Shown here: positions 8,593 through 18,900 of the stretch, in pieces | Numbering within the stretch: position 1 is the stretch's first letter | How the letters are laid out: every line of letters begins with the position of its first letter | Assembly: GCA_002422205.1 (NCBI GenBank) | Contig: DITS01000038.1 | Coordinates: 8,472 to 45,669 of the forward strand | Source: Alphaproteobacteria bacterium UBA6178 | GTDB taxonomy: Bacteria; Pseudomonadota; Alphaproteobacteria; Rickettsiales; UBA3002 | Direction of reading: 5' to 3' | Length of the DNA stretch: 37,198 nt | Position numbers and translations under genes: made by a program | The notes under the pieces: model-generated | What the model was told of the DNA's origin: nothing | What the model saw: the letters and a program-made list of their open reading frames with translations, nothing else | Database searches by the model: none

Positions 8593-10449
8593 ATGGCTTC
8601 TCATGCTTTAGCAGAAAAATTTGAAAATGAATTTTCAACCGGTGAAAGTTTCGCCGATTTATTTGAATCCTCCGCCTCTTCCGAAATCAGCGAAGGCAGT
8701 GTAACCCGCGGCGCCATTGTCGGCATCGAAAAAGACATTGTCCTGATCGATGTGGGCCTCAAATCCGAAGGTCGCATCCCGCAAAAAGAATTTGCCCGCA
8801 ATGGCGTAGTCCCCGAACTCGCAATTGGCGATGAATATGACGTGTATGTTGAACGCTTCGAAGACCGCAATGGCGAAGTCGTGCTCAGCCGCGAAAAAGC
8901 GCTGCGCGAAGAATCATGGATCAAACTCGAAGAACTCTGGAAAAAAGGTGAGCGCGTCGAAGGTGTCATCTTCAGCCGTGTTAAAGGTGGCTTCACCGTT
9001 GACATTCAGGGCGCTGTGGCGTTCCTGCCCGGCTCACAGGTCGATATCCGCCCCATCAAGGACGTCAACCCGCTGATGAATGTGCCGCAACCGTTCCAAA
9101 TCCTGAAAATGGATCGCAAGCGTGGCAATATCGTCGTCTCGCGCCGCGCCGTGATGGAAGAATCACGCGTTGAAGCCCGCAACGAGCTACTCGATAACAT
9201 CACCCAAGGTCAGGTGCTCGAAGGTATCGTGAAAAACATCACCGATTACGGTGCGTTCATCGATATGGGCGGCGTCGACGGCCTGCTCCACGTCACCGAC
9301 ATTTCATGGAAACGTATCAACCATCCATCCGAAGTCTTCACCGTTGGCGACAATATTAAAGTCGTTGTCACCAAATTCGACGAGAAAACCAAACGTATCA
9401 GCCTCGGCATGAAACAGTTGGAATCCAACCCATGGGAAGGCATCTCCAGCCAGTTCACCGTCGGCACCCGCTTTGCCGGTAAAATCACCAACATCACTGA
9501 TTACGGTGCATTCGTTGAGTTGAAAGACGGCATCGAAGGGCTCGTCCACGTCTCCGAAATGAGCTGGACGAAAAAATCCGCTCACCCAAGCAAAATCGTC
9601 AATGTCGGCGACGAAGTGGAAGTCATCGTGCTCGATGTCGAGCCCGAAAAGCACCGCATCAGCCTGGGCATGAAACAGTGCGCGGATAATCCGTGGGCTG
9701 CATTCGCTGCGGCGCATCCTGAGGGCACCATCGTGTCCGGTCAGGTGCGCAACATCACCGATTTCGGTCTGTTCGTTGGCCTCGAGAACGATATTGACGG
9801 TCTCGTGCATCACTCCGATATCAGCTGGACCGAAGCAGGCGAAGACGCGATCAAAGCCTTCAAAAAAGGGGATGAAGTGAAAGCCAAAGTCCTCGTAGTG
9901 GATATCGATAAAGAGCGCGTCAGCCTCGGTATCAAACAGCTCGAAGACGCACCCGAAGGAGCAATCAAAACCAGCAGCGCCGCAAGCGCAAATGCTGGCG
10001 CTTCCTCCGACGCAATGGGTGACTACAAGAAAAATCAGGTTGTCACCTGTACCGTTAGCGCCACGCAAAAAGACGGTATCGAAGTCAAATTCGGCACCGA
10101 TGGCGAGCATGTCTCCTTCATCAAACGTGCCGATCTGTCGCGTGACCGTCAGGAGCAACGCCCCGAGCGCTTCGCTGTGGGTGATCGTATTGATGCGAAA
10201 ATCATCAGCGCCGACAAAAAATCGGGCCGCATCAGCCTGTCGATCAAAGCCTACGAAATGGATGAGCACAAACGTGCCATCGAAGAGTATGGCTCATCCG
10301 ATAGCGGTGCAAGTCTTGGTGCCATTCTCGGTGCCGCACTCGAAGAAGCAGGTGCCCCCAAAGCAGCGAAAAAAGAACCCGCTGCCAAAAAGGCTCCGGC
10401 TGTTAAAAAAGCACCGGCTAAAAAAGCCGCTAAAAAAGACGCTGAGTAA
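8593..10449 (+). CDS. rpsA: 30S ribosomal protein S1
   Basis: This 618-residue protein contains the expected series of S1 RNA-binding repeats, most clearly the repeated N-I-T-D-Y/F-G-A/L-F-V motif followed by G-L-V-H and I-S-L-G-M/I-K-Q. It binds mRNA on the small ribosomal subunit and promotes initiation on weak or structured leaders. I chose ATG 8593 (M-A-S-H-A-L) because AAGG lies about 8 nt upstream and upstream in-frame codons overlap the likely promoter. The last 31 residues are an unusual tail of K-K-A-P and A-A-K-K units, which resembles histone-H1-like nucleic-acid-binding tails. sppA starts 5 nt after the stop, so they probably share a transcript. Confidence 0.97.
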   Translation: MASHALAEKFENEFSTGESFADLFESSASSEISEGSVTRGAIVGIEKDIVLIDVGLKSEGRIPQKEFARNGVVPELAIGDEYDVYVERFEDRNGEVVLSREKALREESWIKLEELWKKGERVEGVIFSRVKGGFTVDIQGAVAFLPGSQVDIRPIKDVNPLMNVPQPFQILKMDRKRGNIVVSRRAVMEESRVEARNELLDNITQGQVLEGIVKNITDYGAFIDMGGVDGLLHVTDISWKRINHPSEVFTVGDNIKVVVTKFDEKTKRISLGMKQLESNPWEGISSQFTVGTRFAGKITNITDYGAFVELKDGIEGLVHVSEMSWTKKSAHPSKIVNVGDEVEVIVLDVEPEKHRISLGMKQCADNPWAAFAAAHPEGTIVSGQVRNITDFGLFVGLENDIDGLVHHSDISWTEAGEDAIKAFKKGDEVKAKVLVVDIDKERVSLGIKQLEDAPEGAIKTSSAASANAGASSDAMGDYKKNQVVTCTVSATQKDGIEVKFGTDGEHVSFIKRADLSRDRQEQRPERFAVGDRIDAKIISADKKSGRISLSIKAYEMDEHKRAIEEYGSSDSGASLGAILGAALEEAGAPKAAKKEPAAKKAPAVKKAPAKKAAKKDAE

Positions 10450-10454
10450 TCAGC

Positions 10455-11384
10455 ATGGCATTGGATGCCGATACCTTGCTGGATCGTATCCAGCTCAAAC
10501 AACAAGTTTCGCGCTGGCGGACGATTGCACTCGCAATCGCCGCCATCGCGCTTGTGGTTTGGTTTAGCCAGCTAAGCGGTGCAAAAACCATCACTGGTGA
10601 CCATATCGCCCGCATCACCATCGACGATATCATCACCGACGACCGTTACCGTGATACCCTTTTAAAAGAACTGAGCAATAACGATGCGGTAAAAGCTGTA
10701 TTCGTCCGTATCGATTCACCCGGCGGCACCGCTGTCGGCGGCGAAGAACTCTATCTGGGCCTGCGCCGCGTGGCCGACAAAAAGCCCGTCGTCATTTTAA
10801 TGCGCACCTTATGCACCTCCGCTGGCTACATGGCCGCACTCGGCGGTGATCATATCCTCGCACGTGACGGCACGATCACCGGCTCTATTGGCGTCATCAT
10901 GCAAAGCTTTGAAGCCACCGAACTCGCTAAAAAAATCGGCATCGAACCGGTGATCATTAAATCCGCACCCAATAAAGCCACACCCAATCCGCTGGAATCC
11001 TTTACCCCTTCGCAACGCACCGTCATCGAAGGCGTCGTCGATGATTTCTATCATTACTTCACCAATCTGGTACAAACGCGCCGCAATCTGAGTGATGCCG
11101 AACTCGCCGCCGTATCCGATGGACGGATTTTTACCGGCACACAAGCGTTGCAAGCCAAACTGATCGACGGCATCGGCAGCGAAGAGCAAGCCCATGAGTG
11201 GCTGAAAGCCGAACGCAAATTTAAAAAGACTTTTCCGATAAAAGATGTCAAACCACGCAGGCCTGACCGCTCGATTTTCGGAAAGTTAGAACAACTGAGT
11301 AACCATTCGATTTTTTCTTTGAAAGAAATGATGGTAAAGCTTGACGGACTCGTACTTATTTGGCAACCTGCGCCTCAACATTAA
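10455..11384 (+). CDS. sppA: Signal peptide peptidase SppA (S49 family)
   Basis: This 309-residue single-domain protease (36 kDa type) degrades signal peptides left in the membrane. A membrane anchor spans about residues 23–40. The catalytic Ser is S122 in C-T-S-A-G-Y-M-A-A, and the catalytic Lys is probably K174, 52 residues later as in characterised short SppA proteins. R-I-D-S-P-G-G-T (85–92) and the G-S-I-G-V-I motif are family landmarks. It begins 5 nt after rpsA, and the rpsA–sppA–ihfB order is common in Proteobacteria. Confidence 0.93.
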   Translation: MALDADTLLDRIQLKQQVSRWRTIALAIAAIALVVWFSQLSGAKTITGDHIARITIDDIITDDRYRDTLLKELSNNDAVKAVFVRIDSPGGTAVGGEELYLGLRRVADKKPVVILMRTLCTSAGYMAALGGDHILARDGTITGSIGVIMQSFEATELAKKIGIEPVIIKSAPNKATPNPLESFTPSQRTVIEGVVDDFYHYFTNLVQTRRNLSDAELAAVSDGRIFTGTQALQAKLIDGIGSEEQAHEWLKAERKFKKTFPIKDVKPRRPDRSIFGKLEQLSNHSIFSLKEMMVKLDGLVLIWQPAPQH

Positions 11385-11420
11385 GCCTTTGTTTAACGAC
11401 ATAAAAAAAACGGAAGAACC

Positions 11421-11732
11421 ATGACCAAATCAGAGCTTATCCAACGATTGTCACAAAAATACCCTCACCTGTATCAACGCGATATTGAGGTGCTGGTAAA
11501 CACCATTTTTGGTGAGATTTCTACTGCACTGGCAGACGGCAACCGTGTGGAACTGCGTGGCTTTGGCGCATTCTCCGTACGTAGCCGCGACCCGCGCGCA
11601 GCACGCAATCCTAAAAACGGCGAAATCGTCAATATCGGCGCACGCAACGCCATTTACTTCCGTACCGGTAAGGAATTACGTGAACGTATCAACAAACAAA
11701 ACGCCAGCCCTAAATCAGCCGCTGCATCGTAA
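11421..11732 (+). CDS. ihfB: Integration host factor subunit beta
   Basis: This 103-residue protein has the complete HU/IHF fold. It contains R-G-F-G-A-F near residue 48 and the DNA-intercalating arm A-R-N-P-K-N-G-E around residues 62–69, where Pro inserts into the minor groove. With IHF-alpha, encoded elsewhere, it bends DNA for recombination, replication and transcription. Its position after rpsA–sppA supports the beta assignment rather than HU. A GGAAG ribosome site lies just upstream of ATG 11421, preceded by an A-rich stretch. lapA follows after 18 nt. Confidence 0.95.
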   Translation: MTKSELIQRLSQKYPHLYQRDIEVLVNTIFGEISTALADGNRVELRGFGAFSVRSRDPRAARNPKNGEIVNIGARNAIYFRTGKELRERINKQNASPKSAAAS

Positions 11733-11750
11733 AGCTGACGGGGTGAGTGC

Positions 11751-12056
11751 ATGATCACCCTGCTCAAATGGCTGATCATTCTGCTGTTCAGCTTGTTGTT
11801 GATAGCCTTGGCCGTGGTCAACCGCCACGCCATGAGCATCAGCCTTTACCCCTTGCCATACGAGATCGGCTTACCTACCTATGGTTTTGCCGCGCTGTTT
11901 TTCCTCTGCGGATTTGTGATGGCCGCTTTGGCAGGTGGACTGCGACGCAGCGGCCAAAGCCTGAAGCTGCATAGTAGCCGCAAACGCGTGGAAGCGCTGG
12001 AAAATGAAATAGCAGGCCTGCGCCAAAGCGTGGGCAAACCACTGCCTAAAGCATGA
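11751..12056 (+). CDS. LapA domain (DUF1049) membrane protein
   Basis: This 101-residue inner-membrane protein has two hydrophobic helices (about residues 4–24 and 44–65) and a short cytoplasmic coiled-coil-like tail with E-A-L-E-N-E-I. This is the lipopolysaccharide assembly protein A (LapA/YciS) pattern, implicated in control of LPS synthesis. Gene position between ihfB and trpF is typical. Its stop codon overlaps the trpF start by ATGA, so translation is probably coupled. Confidence 0.85.
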   Translation: MITLLKWLIILLFSLLLIALAVVNRHAMSISLYPLPYEIGLPTYGFAALFFLCGFVMAALAGGLRRSGQSLKLHSSRKRVEALENEIAGLRQSVGKPLPKA

Positions 12057-12688
12057 ATGTGAAAATTAAAAATTGCGGCATTAACACGCCCGAAGCTGTC
12101 TCAGCAGCGGTAGAAAGTGGTGCCGATTATCTGGGCTTTATGCAGTATCCGCCCTCGCCCCGCCATATCCATAGCACCGATGCCGCCGCCTTCAGCGCCC
12201 ATCTGCCGTCCCACGTCAAAAGCGTCGCCGTCATGGTCAACCCCACCGATGGCCAGCTAAGGCAGTTACTACAAGAATGGCAGCCCGACATCCTACAATT
12301 GCATGGCGACGAAACGCCCGAGCGTGTGTCTACCATCCGCCAACTCACCAGCCTCCCCATCATCAAAGCCATCAATATCGCCACACTCGACGACGTAAAC
12401 GCCACCCGCATTTTTCAACCCGTCGCCGATATGCTATTGTTTGACACCAAACATGATAGCGTGCGAGGCGGCAGCGGCATTGCGTTTGACTGGGGCTTGC
12501 TGGCAAGCCAATCGCTGACCAAGCCATGGTTTCTTTCCGGTGGACTTGACGCAGCGAATGTGGTTGAAGCAGTCACACGCACCCGCGCCCCCATGGTCGA
12601 CGTCTCCTCCGGCATCGAATCATCGCGCGGTGTCAAAGACCCGACAAAAATCACCGCATTCAATCAACAACTCAGGCGCAGCACATGA
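12053..12688 (+). CDS. trpF: Phosphoribosylanthranilate isomerase
   Basis: This 211-residue TIM-barrel enzyme catalyses the Amadori rearrangement of phosphoribosylanthranilate in tryptophan synthesis. The catalytic Cys is C8 in K-N-C-G-I and the catalytic Asp is D131 in L-L-F-D-T-K. The L-Q-L-H-G-D-E motif and the C-terminal phosphate-binding F-L-S-G-G-L and V-D-V-S-S-G-I-E loops are all present. Both ends overlap neighbours by four bases (lapA and trpB), showing a coupled operon. Confidence 0.96.
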   Translation: MNVKIKNCGINTPEAVSAAVESGADYLGFMQYPPSPRHIHSTDAAAFSAHLPSHVKSVAVMVNPTDGQLRQLLQEWQPDILQLHGDETPERVSTIRQLTSLPIIKAINIATLDDVNATRIFQPVADMLLFDTKHDSVRGGSGIAFDWGLLASQSLTKPWFLSGGLDAANVVEAVTRTRAPMVDVSSGIESSRGVKDPTKITAFNQQLRRST

Positions 12689-13890
12689 ATTTCAGCAATT
12701 ATAACCAACCCGATGAGCGCGGCCATTTTGGCCCCTTCGGCGGGCGCTATGTCGCCGAAACCTTGATGCCGCTGATTCTCGAGGTCGAAAAAACTTATTT
12801 AGAAGCCAAAAACGATCCGGAATTTCAAAAAGAACTGGCTTATTTTCATACCTATTACACGGGCCGTCCCAGCCCGCTTTATCATGCCGAGCGTCTTAGC
12901 GAGCATTGCGCAGGCGCGCAAATTTATTTTAAGCGCGACGAGCTGAACCACACCGGCGCGCATAAAATCAATAATTGCATCGGCCAGATTCTGCTCGCCA
13001 AACGCATGGGCAAAACCCGCATCATCGCCGAAACCGGTGCCGGACAACATGGCGTGGCTACTGCCACCGTCTGCGCGCGCTTCGGACTGGAATGTGTGAT
13101 CTATATGGGTGCCAAAGATTGCGAGCGCCAACAACCCAACCTCTTCCGCATGCGGCTACTGGGCGCAAAAGTCGTGCCCGTTACGTGCGGCTCACAAACC
13201 CTCAAAGACGCCATGAACGAAGCCCTGCGCGATTGGGTCACCAATGTCGATGACACCTATTATCTCATCGGCACAGCAGCAGGCCCGCACCCCTTCCCCA
13301 TGCTGGTACGCGATTTTCAGGCCATCATCGGCCAGGAAGTGCGCGAGCAATGCATGGCCCAGACCGGCAAATTACCTGATGCGCTGGTCGCCTGCATTGG
13401 CGGTGGCTCCAATGCGATCGGTCTGTTCCACCCTTTCATCCCTGATGAATCAGTCAAAATGTATGGCGTCGAAGCATCCGGCGAAGGCATCGACACACCG
13501 CATCACGCCGCATCATTAGGGCGCGGTCAGCATGGCGTATTGCATGGCACCCTATCCTATTTACTGCAAGATGATGACGGCCAGATTGAGGAAACCTATT
13601 CCATTTCCGCAGGGCTGGATTATCCCGGTATCGGGCCCGAGCATGCCTATCTCAAAGAAACAGGCCGCGTCGACTATGTCGATGCTACCGACAAGGAAGC
13701 ACTCGATGCCTTCCAGACCTGCTCGCGACTGGAAGGGATTTTGCCCGCACTCGAGCCCAGCCACGCCCTCGCCTATGTGCAAAAACTTGCTCCCACCATG
13801 CGTAAGGATCAAATCATTGTTGTCAATTTATGCGGACGGGGCGACAAAGACATCTTCACCATCGCCAAGGCACTCGGAGTACAGCTATGA
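12685..13890 (+). CDS. trpB: Tryptophan synthase beta chain
   Basis: This 401-residue PLP enzyme condenses indole with serine. The PLP Lys is K94 in H-T-G-A-H-K-I-N-N. The G-A-G-Q-H-G-V-A-T-A channel motif and the phosphate-binding G-G-G-S-N-A-I-G loop are intact, and length is normal. The start overlaps trpF by ATGA and the stop overlaps trpA by ATGA. It forms the alpha2-beta2 complex with the next gene product. Confidence 0.98.
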   Translation: MNFSNYNQPDERGHFGPFGGRYVAETLMPLILEVEKTYLEAKNDPEFQKELAYFHTYYTGRPSPLYHAERLSEHCAGAQIYFKRDELNHTGAHKINNCIGQILLAKRMGKTRIIAETGAGQHGVATATVCARFGLECVIYMGAKDCERQQPNLFRMRLLGAKVVPVTCGSQTLKDAMNEALRDWVTNVDDTYYLIGTAAGPHPFPMLVRDFQAIIGQEVREQCMAQTGKLPDALVACIGGGSNAIGLFHPFIPDESVKMYGVEASGEGIDTPHHAASLGRGQHGVLHGTLSYLLQDDDGQIEETYSISAGLDYPGIGPEHAYLKETGRVDYVDATDKEALDAFQTCSRLEGILPALEPSHALAYVQKLAPTMRKDQIIVVNLCGRGDKDIFTIAKALGVQL

Positions 13891-14699
13891 GCGCAAGGCT
13901 GAAAGCAAAACTTGCATCGCTAAAATCCGAAAACCGCGCTGGATTTGTGCCCTTTATCATGGCTGGCGATCCCGATATCACCACCAGCGCCGCCATTCTT
14001 GCTGAGCTGCCGCAACATGGCGCGGATATCATCGAAATCGGCGTACCCTTCTCTGACCCGATGGCCGATGGCCCCACCATTCAGGCTGCTGCTATTCGCG
14101 CACTGGCCGCAGGCACCAAAATAGCACAGATATTTGATATGGTGCGCGAGTTTCGCACCCGTAACACCGACACCCCCATCATCCTGATGGGCTATTACAA
14201 CCCGATTTTGCATCGCGGCGTCGAAAATTTCATGCAACAAGCCGCCAGCGCCGGTGTTGATGCGTTGATTATTGTCGATCTGCCCACCGAGGAATTAAGC
14301 GCCATCCTTCCCAGCACACAGCAACATGGTATCGATATTATTTGTCTGGTAGCGCCCACCTCACTGCAAGACCGCCTGCCGCTGATCACCGCCCATGCAA
14401 CCGGCTTTTTATATTACATCACCATCAAAGGCATCACCGGCACCGCCTCCGCCGATTATACCGCGCTGGAGCAAGACATAGCCATCATCCGCAAGCAAAG
14501 TGCACTACCAATAGCCGTTGGCTTCGGCATCAAATCACCCGCTGATGTGGCCACCGTCTCATGCTTTGCGGATTTAGTCGTCGTCGGCTCGGCTATTGTC
14601 TCCATCGTCGCCAGCCATGCACAAGGCGAGCGCGACATGTTGGTGCAGGAAGTATTATCGCATTGCGAGGCACTCGCCTCAGGCATCCAGCCGCGCTGA
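13887..14699 (+). CDS. trpA: Tryptophan synthase alpha chain
   Basis: This 270-residue TIM-barrel subunit cleaves indole-3-glycerol phosphate to indole. The catalytic residues are E50 in I-E-I-G-V-P-F-S-D-P and D61 in M-A-D-G-P-T-I-Q; the phosphate loops Y-Y-I-T-I-K-G-I-T-G and G-F-G-I-K are present. I chose ATG 13887, which overlaps the trpB stop as ATGA; an upstream in-frame ATG lies within trpB. The last 21 bases overlap the 3' end of the opposing glutamine-synthetase-like gene. Confidence 0.97.
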   Translation: MSARLKAKLASLKSENRAGFVPFIMAGDPDITTSAAILAELPQHGADIIEIGVPFSDPMADGPTIQAAAIRALAAGTKIAQIFDMVREFRTRNTDTPIILMGYYNPILHRGVENFMQQAASAGVDALIIVDLPTEELSAILPSTQQHGIDIICLVAPTSLQDRLPLITAHATGFLYYITIKGITGTASADYTALEQDIAIIRKQSALPIAVGFGIKSPADVATVSCFADLVVVGSAIVSIVASHAQGERDMLVQEVLSHCEALASGIQPR

Positions 14700-15542
14700 T
14701 TCAATATAGTCCTTCACATACCGGCTTTCCTGCCACGCTCCCTCCGCCTCAGAAAGCGACAGCGGCAATCGGGGCAAATCATACACCGCATCATGCGCAC
14801 GCCCATATATTTGTGCGCCCGGATCAGGCTTATGTTTCAAGCCCACATGCACCCCCACCAATAGCGCCCATACGGCTATCAGCGCATCCGCATCCGCGCC
14901 GCACACCCGATGCTCGATATGGCGAACCGGCACCACACTCTCCGGCATGCGCAACGCCACACTGCGGTTATTACCACCCCAGCTCACCACCTGCGGAATA
15001 TGATCCGCACCCGCGCGAAGCCGTGCATAAGACGCCTCACGCGGGGCAAAGCAAGGCATCAGCTCGCGCATTGTCGCCAGCAACCCACCTAATACATGCC
15101 GCAACGGCTCGCTCATTTGTTCGTCTTGCTTAAGAAATACATTCACCCCATCGGCATTGGTCAAATGGATATGCCAGTGCAAGCCCGAATAAGGTGGCTG
15201 CTGGCCTGCCTCAAACAAACATTCCAGCCCATACTCTGCCGACAGCGCGATCACTAGTGCCCGCAATTGCTCAATCACCAGCGCCGCGCGCAACGGCTCC
15301 GTCGGCGACAAGCGGAATTCATAATGATCGGGATGCTCTTCCTGTGCGATGCTGTCGATAGGGATATCCAGCGCCTGCGCCTGCTGCATCACCTGCTGCC
15401 AGAATATATCCGGCTCAGGCAACCCCTCGAGCCCACGCACCACACATTCAATTTCACCACACAGGCAAATGCGAAAGCCAAACGCTTCACCAATGCGCTG
15501 TGCAAGTGTGGCAACCGCCTCCTGCCAGCGCCCATCCGCCAT
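14679..15542 (-). CDS. Short glutamine synthetase-like protein lacking the N-terminal domain
   Basis: This 287-residue protein aligns by motif with the catalytic domain of glutamine synthetases, nearest in style to gamma-glutamylputrescine synthetases. It has a G-E-I-E (metal Glu pair position) near residue 31, D-H-Y-E-F-R-L (the usual Q-F/H-E-I segment), S-G-L-H-W-H-I-H-L (ATP-site His), G-G-N-N-R-S (glutamate-binding Arg loop), I-E-H-R, and the C-terminal P-x-L-P-x-x-L-x-E-A region. The roughly 100-residue N-terminal beta-grasp domain, which completes the active site of the neighbouring subunit in normal enzymes, is absent. It starts 5 nt after trxA with no clear ribosome site, suggesting translational coupling. 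Its substrate is unknown. Confidence 0.75.
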   Translation of the reverse strand: MADGRWQEAVATLAQRIGEAFGFRICLCGEIECVVRGLEGLPEPDIFWQQVMQQAQALDIPIDSIAQEEHPDHYEFRLSPTEPLRAALVIEQLRALVIALSAEYGLECLFEAGQQPPYSGLHWHIHLTNADGVNVFLKQDEQMSEPLRHVLGGLLATMRELMPCFAPREASYARLRAGADHIPQVVSWGGNNRSVALRMPESVVPVRHIEHRVCGADADALIAVWALLVGVHVGLKHKPDPGAQIYGRAHDAVYDLPRLPLSLSEAEGAWQESRYVKDYIESARLDA

Positions 15543-15547
15543 ACGCG

Positions 15548-15871
15548 TTACGCTACAACCGAATCAAGCCATTCCACCAGCTTGCTTTTAGGCATTGAGC
15601 CGACTTTGGTTGCCACTGGCTCGCCATTTTTAAACAGCATCAGCGTCGGAATACCGCGCACACCATATTTGGAAGGTGTATCAGGGTTTTCGTCGATATT
15701 GATTTTAGCAATCGTAAGCTTGCCGCTCATTTCGCTGGCCACCTCGTCCAGCACGGGCGAAAGCTGCTTGCACGGCCCGCACCATTCGGCCCAGAAATCA
15801 ACCAGAATGGGGCCTTCGGCTTTCAAAACACCGGCTTCGAACTCGTCGTCTTTAATATGTTTGCTCGACAT
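15548..15871 (-). CDS. trxA: Thioredoxin
   Basis: This is a 107-residue classical thioredoxin with redox-active C31-G-P-C34 in the W-A-E-W-C-G-P-C-K sequence and the cis-Pro loop G-I-P-T-L near residue 76. It reduces cytoplasmic protein disulfides. GAGGA precedes ATG 15871 at a good distance. It lies downstream of addA on the same strand, an arrangement common in Alphaproteobacteria, and 5 nt upstream of the glutamine-synthetase-like gene. Confidence 0.97.
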   Translation of the reverse strand: MSSKHIKDDEFEAGVLKAEGPILVDFWAEWCGPCKQLSPVLDEVASEMSGKLTIAKINIDENPDTPSKYGVRGIPTLMLFKNGEPVATKVGSMPKSKLVEWLDSVVA

Positions 15872-15935
15872 AATTTATCCTCTTTTGGTTGCTTAAACGC
15901 TACCCATGAACAGATAAGTGCCGCACGCCCGATAG

Positions 15936-18900
15936 TCAAGCCTGCAGCGCGAGTAATACACGATCAAGTTGCTCATCCGCAACCGGCATCCAGCAGCCAT
16001 TTGCCGTCCATAGCAACGCACAGGAAACACGCTGTTGCGGATAAACCGACTGCAACAACGCTCGATAGATCGCTAATTGCCGGATATATTTTTCAGGGGC
16101 CACAAGCGCCGATTCGGGCACCAAACGGTCCGTTTTATAATCAACAATAATTACCGCACCATCACGCACAATCAACCGGTCAATCTGCCCGCTCACCGGC
16201 CTGCCAAACAAACTGCCACACACCGATATTTCCGACATGCCATGCGCATCAAAACAATGCGCAAGAGATGCGTCCTGCAGAATGCGCCAGCTTTCTTCAA
16301 CAATAGCTTCCAGCGGCAACCGCGCCGCCGGTGGAGCAAAATGCGCCGCCATCTGCTGCAACATTTCATAACGTAAATTAGCTCCCGCCGAAGGGGCCCA
16401 TTGCAACAGTTGATGGATCAGCACGCCGCGCAGCCTTGCAATCTCAGCGCCATCACCACTCTCATACGTCACTGCATCATCAGCCCCCGCCAGCATATCC
16501 GAGGGCCGCAAAAGCACAGGCGCTCGCGGCTCAACTGCAGGCGCGCTAAGCACCCAGTTCGGCACGGTAACCCCTGAAAGCGAAGGTAGATAATACCGCC
16601 CGGCCTTCGGCGGCACGGTCTGTTCGCATACCAAACGCATCGTCACCCCGTCCGCATCCTCCACCCGTTCGCATTGCGGCAGTGATGCCAGCCCGCCCCG
16701 AACCAAATCATACCAGCTGCCATCCGCAGGCTCTTCCTTATTTATCGTGCCGCACACATACAGCTCATCCTCCGCTCGCGTCATCGCCACATAGAGTTGA
16801 CGGCGATATTCCTGCAGCACCTGCTCTGCTTGCTCGGACTTTAGCTGCGCAATTTGCGCGGGCACCATCATGCCTGTAGGCACCGCATAGCCCACCTCGC
16901 GCTCACCTGCCGCCTGCCACCAGAAAATATCCTGCTTAGGTGGGAAGCCCGTCGTATCCGGCAAAATCACAATCGGTGCCTGCAAGCCTTTGGCACCATG
17001 CACCGTCATAATCCGCACTGCGTTGAGGCTATGCGGCATATCACGCTTAATATCCTCATCACCCACCCGTAACCAATGCACAAATGCCTGCAAGCTCGGC
17101 ACATGGTTGGCTTCAAATACCAATGCCTGATTGAGCAACTCGTCAAACAACTCATCCACCTCATTGCCCAGCCGCGCTTTGCACAAACGCCGCCCTTGTA
17201 ACTGGTCAAGCAGCAGCACCAGCCATTCATGCGGCGCCATGCGCAAACCCGCCTCCCGTATTTGCGCTAACTGAGCCAGCGTGACCGCATATTCCGGCTG
17301 TGCATGCAGCCGCTCCCAGCAACTACTCTCACCACGTCCGTAAGCCAGCGCAAACAACGCCTCCTCATCCCACGCAAACCACGGAGTTTTAAGCACCGTT
17401 GCCAATGTTAAATCATCGGCAGGCAACAAGCAGAAATCCGCAATCGCCAAAATATCTTTCACCGCAATATGCGCGCCTAGTTTAATCCGGTCCGATCCGG
17501 CTACCGCCACACCTAGCTGTTTCAACTTCGATGCCAGCAAACGCACCAACGCACTGCGCCTGCGCACCAGCACCATAATATCACCCGCTTCCACGGCCCG
17601 CCCTTGCGAGCATAATTCGCGCCCCTGCGAAAGCCACTTTGCAATCTGCTGGCTGAGATTTTCAGCCAATGTGTTTTCCCCGTCCTGCGGGTTATAAAGC
17701 GGCTTACCCACATCCCAAGGCGCCGGAATCGCTGCTTTAGTGGTCACAATCAGCGGCCATAATTCAACCCTGCCGCCCTGCCCTGCACGATGCACCGCAT
17801 GGCCAAAAGGCACCACACTCACCCCCTTGCGCACCGCATCCTCGGCAAATGTCGCATCCACGACGCGCAATACCGCCTCGACCGAACGGAAGGACTGATC
17901 AAGCACCGGCAATACCAGTGCCTGCGCATCGGCTTCCATCTGCTGCTGATAGCGCACGCGATTTGCATCAAAACCCGCAGGGTCTGCGCCCTGAAAACGG
18001 TAAATGGATTGCTTGCGATCCCCCACCACAAACAAGGTGCGTGCGCGCTCATAATACACATCAGTGCGGAATAATTCCTCCAGCAGCATTTGCAGCAAAC
18101 GCCATTGCAGCGGCGATGTATCCTGTGCCTCATCCAGCATGATATGCTGAATGCGCTGATCAAGTTTTTCCATCACCCACCCGCCCATATCGGGCTTTTG
18201 CAGCAGACGGTATGCATAGCGGATCACATCATCATAATCGATCATGCCCTGCGCCGTTTTCATATCGCTATACAGCACCAGTAACTGTTCAATAATCACC
18301 GCCAGTTGCTGATTAAAATCGAACAATCGTAGACTCAGTAATAGCTGCTGCGCATGCATTACGCGCGTTTGTTCAAAATCCAATAATTCCGCATAATGCG
18401 GATGCGATTTCGCAAAAGCTTCCGTATAGAAGCTCCGCGCCTTACGCGCGTCGCCCTTCTCAGTGATAAAACCTTTGCAGTAATCGTTGAATGCGGCTTC
18501 ATCACGTGCGCTCTCCAGCCATTGCAGTAATATACCTGCAAGCCCGACCATGGTTTTGCCGCCTGCACTCAGCAATGCAATCGCGTCACGCAATTCGCGC
18601 TCCATATCCGCATGCAGCGGCAGTAAGGTAGCAATGGCCTGCTCAGCGGTAATATCGGCTTGTGTAATGCCCAGCCCCTCCGCCAGCGCTTGCCGGTAAT
18701 GCACCAGCCCATCATCATCTGCAAACCATGGCGCAAAGCGCGTGTGATGGCGCACCACCGCCTCCATCACATCAGCAAAACGCTGATCGCTCATTTGTGC
18801 CGCCATGCTGCGTAGCGCGGCGCTCAGCGCACTGCGCGGCTGCGTTGCAGCCTGTTGATACAGCCGCATGCGTGCTTCCTGCAGCGCCTCCTGCGCTGTG

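Noticed and set aside
9304..10269. 321-codon open frame antisense to rpsA
   Set aside because: It mirrors the repeated S1 domains on the other strand, has no ribosome site and no recognisable domain; it is a coding shadow.
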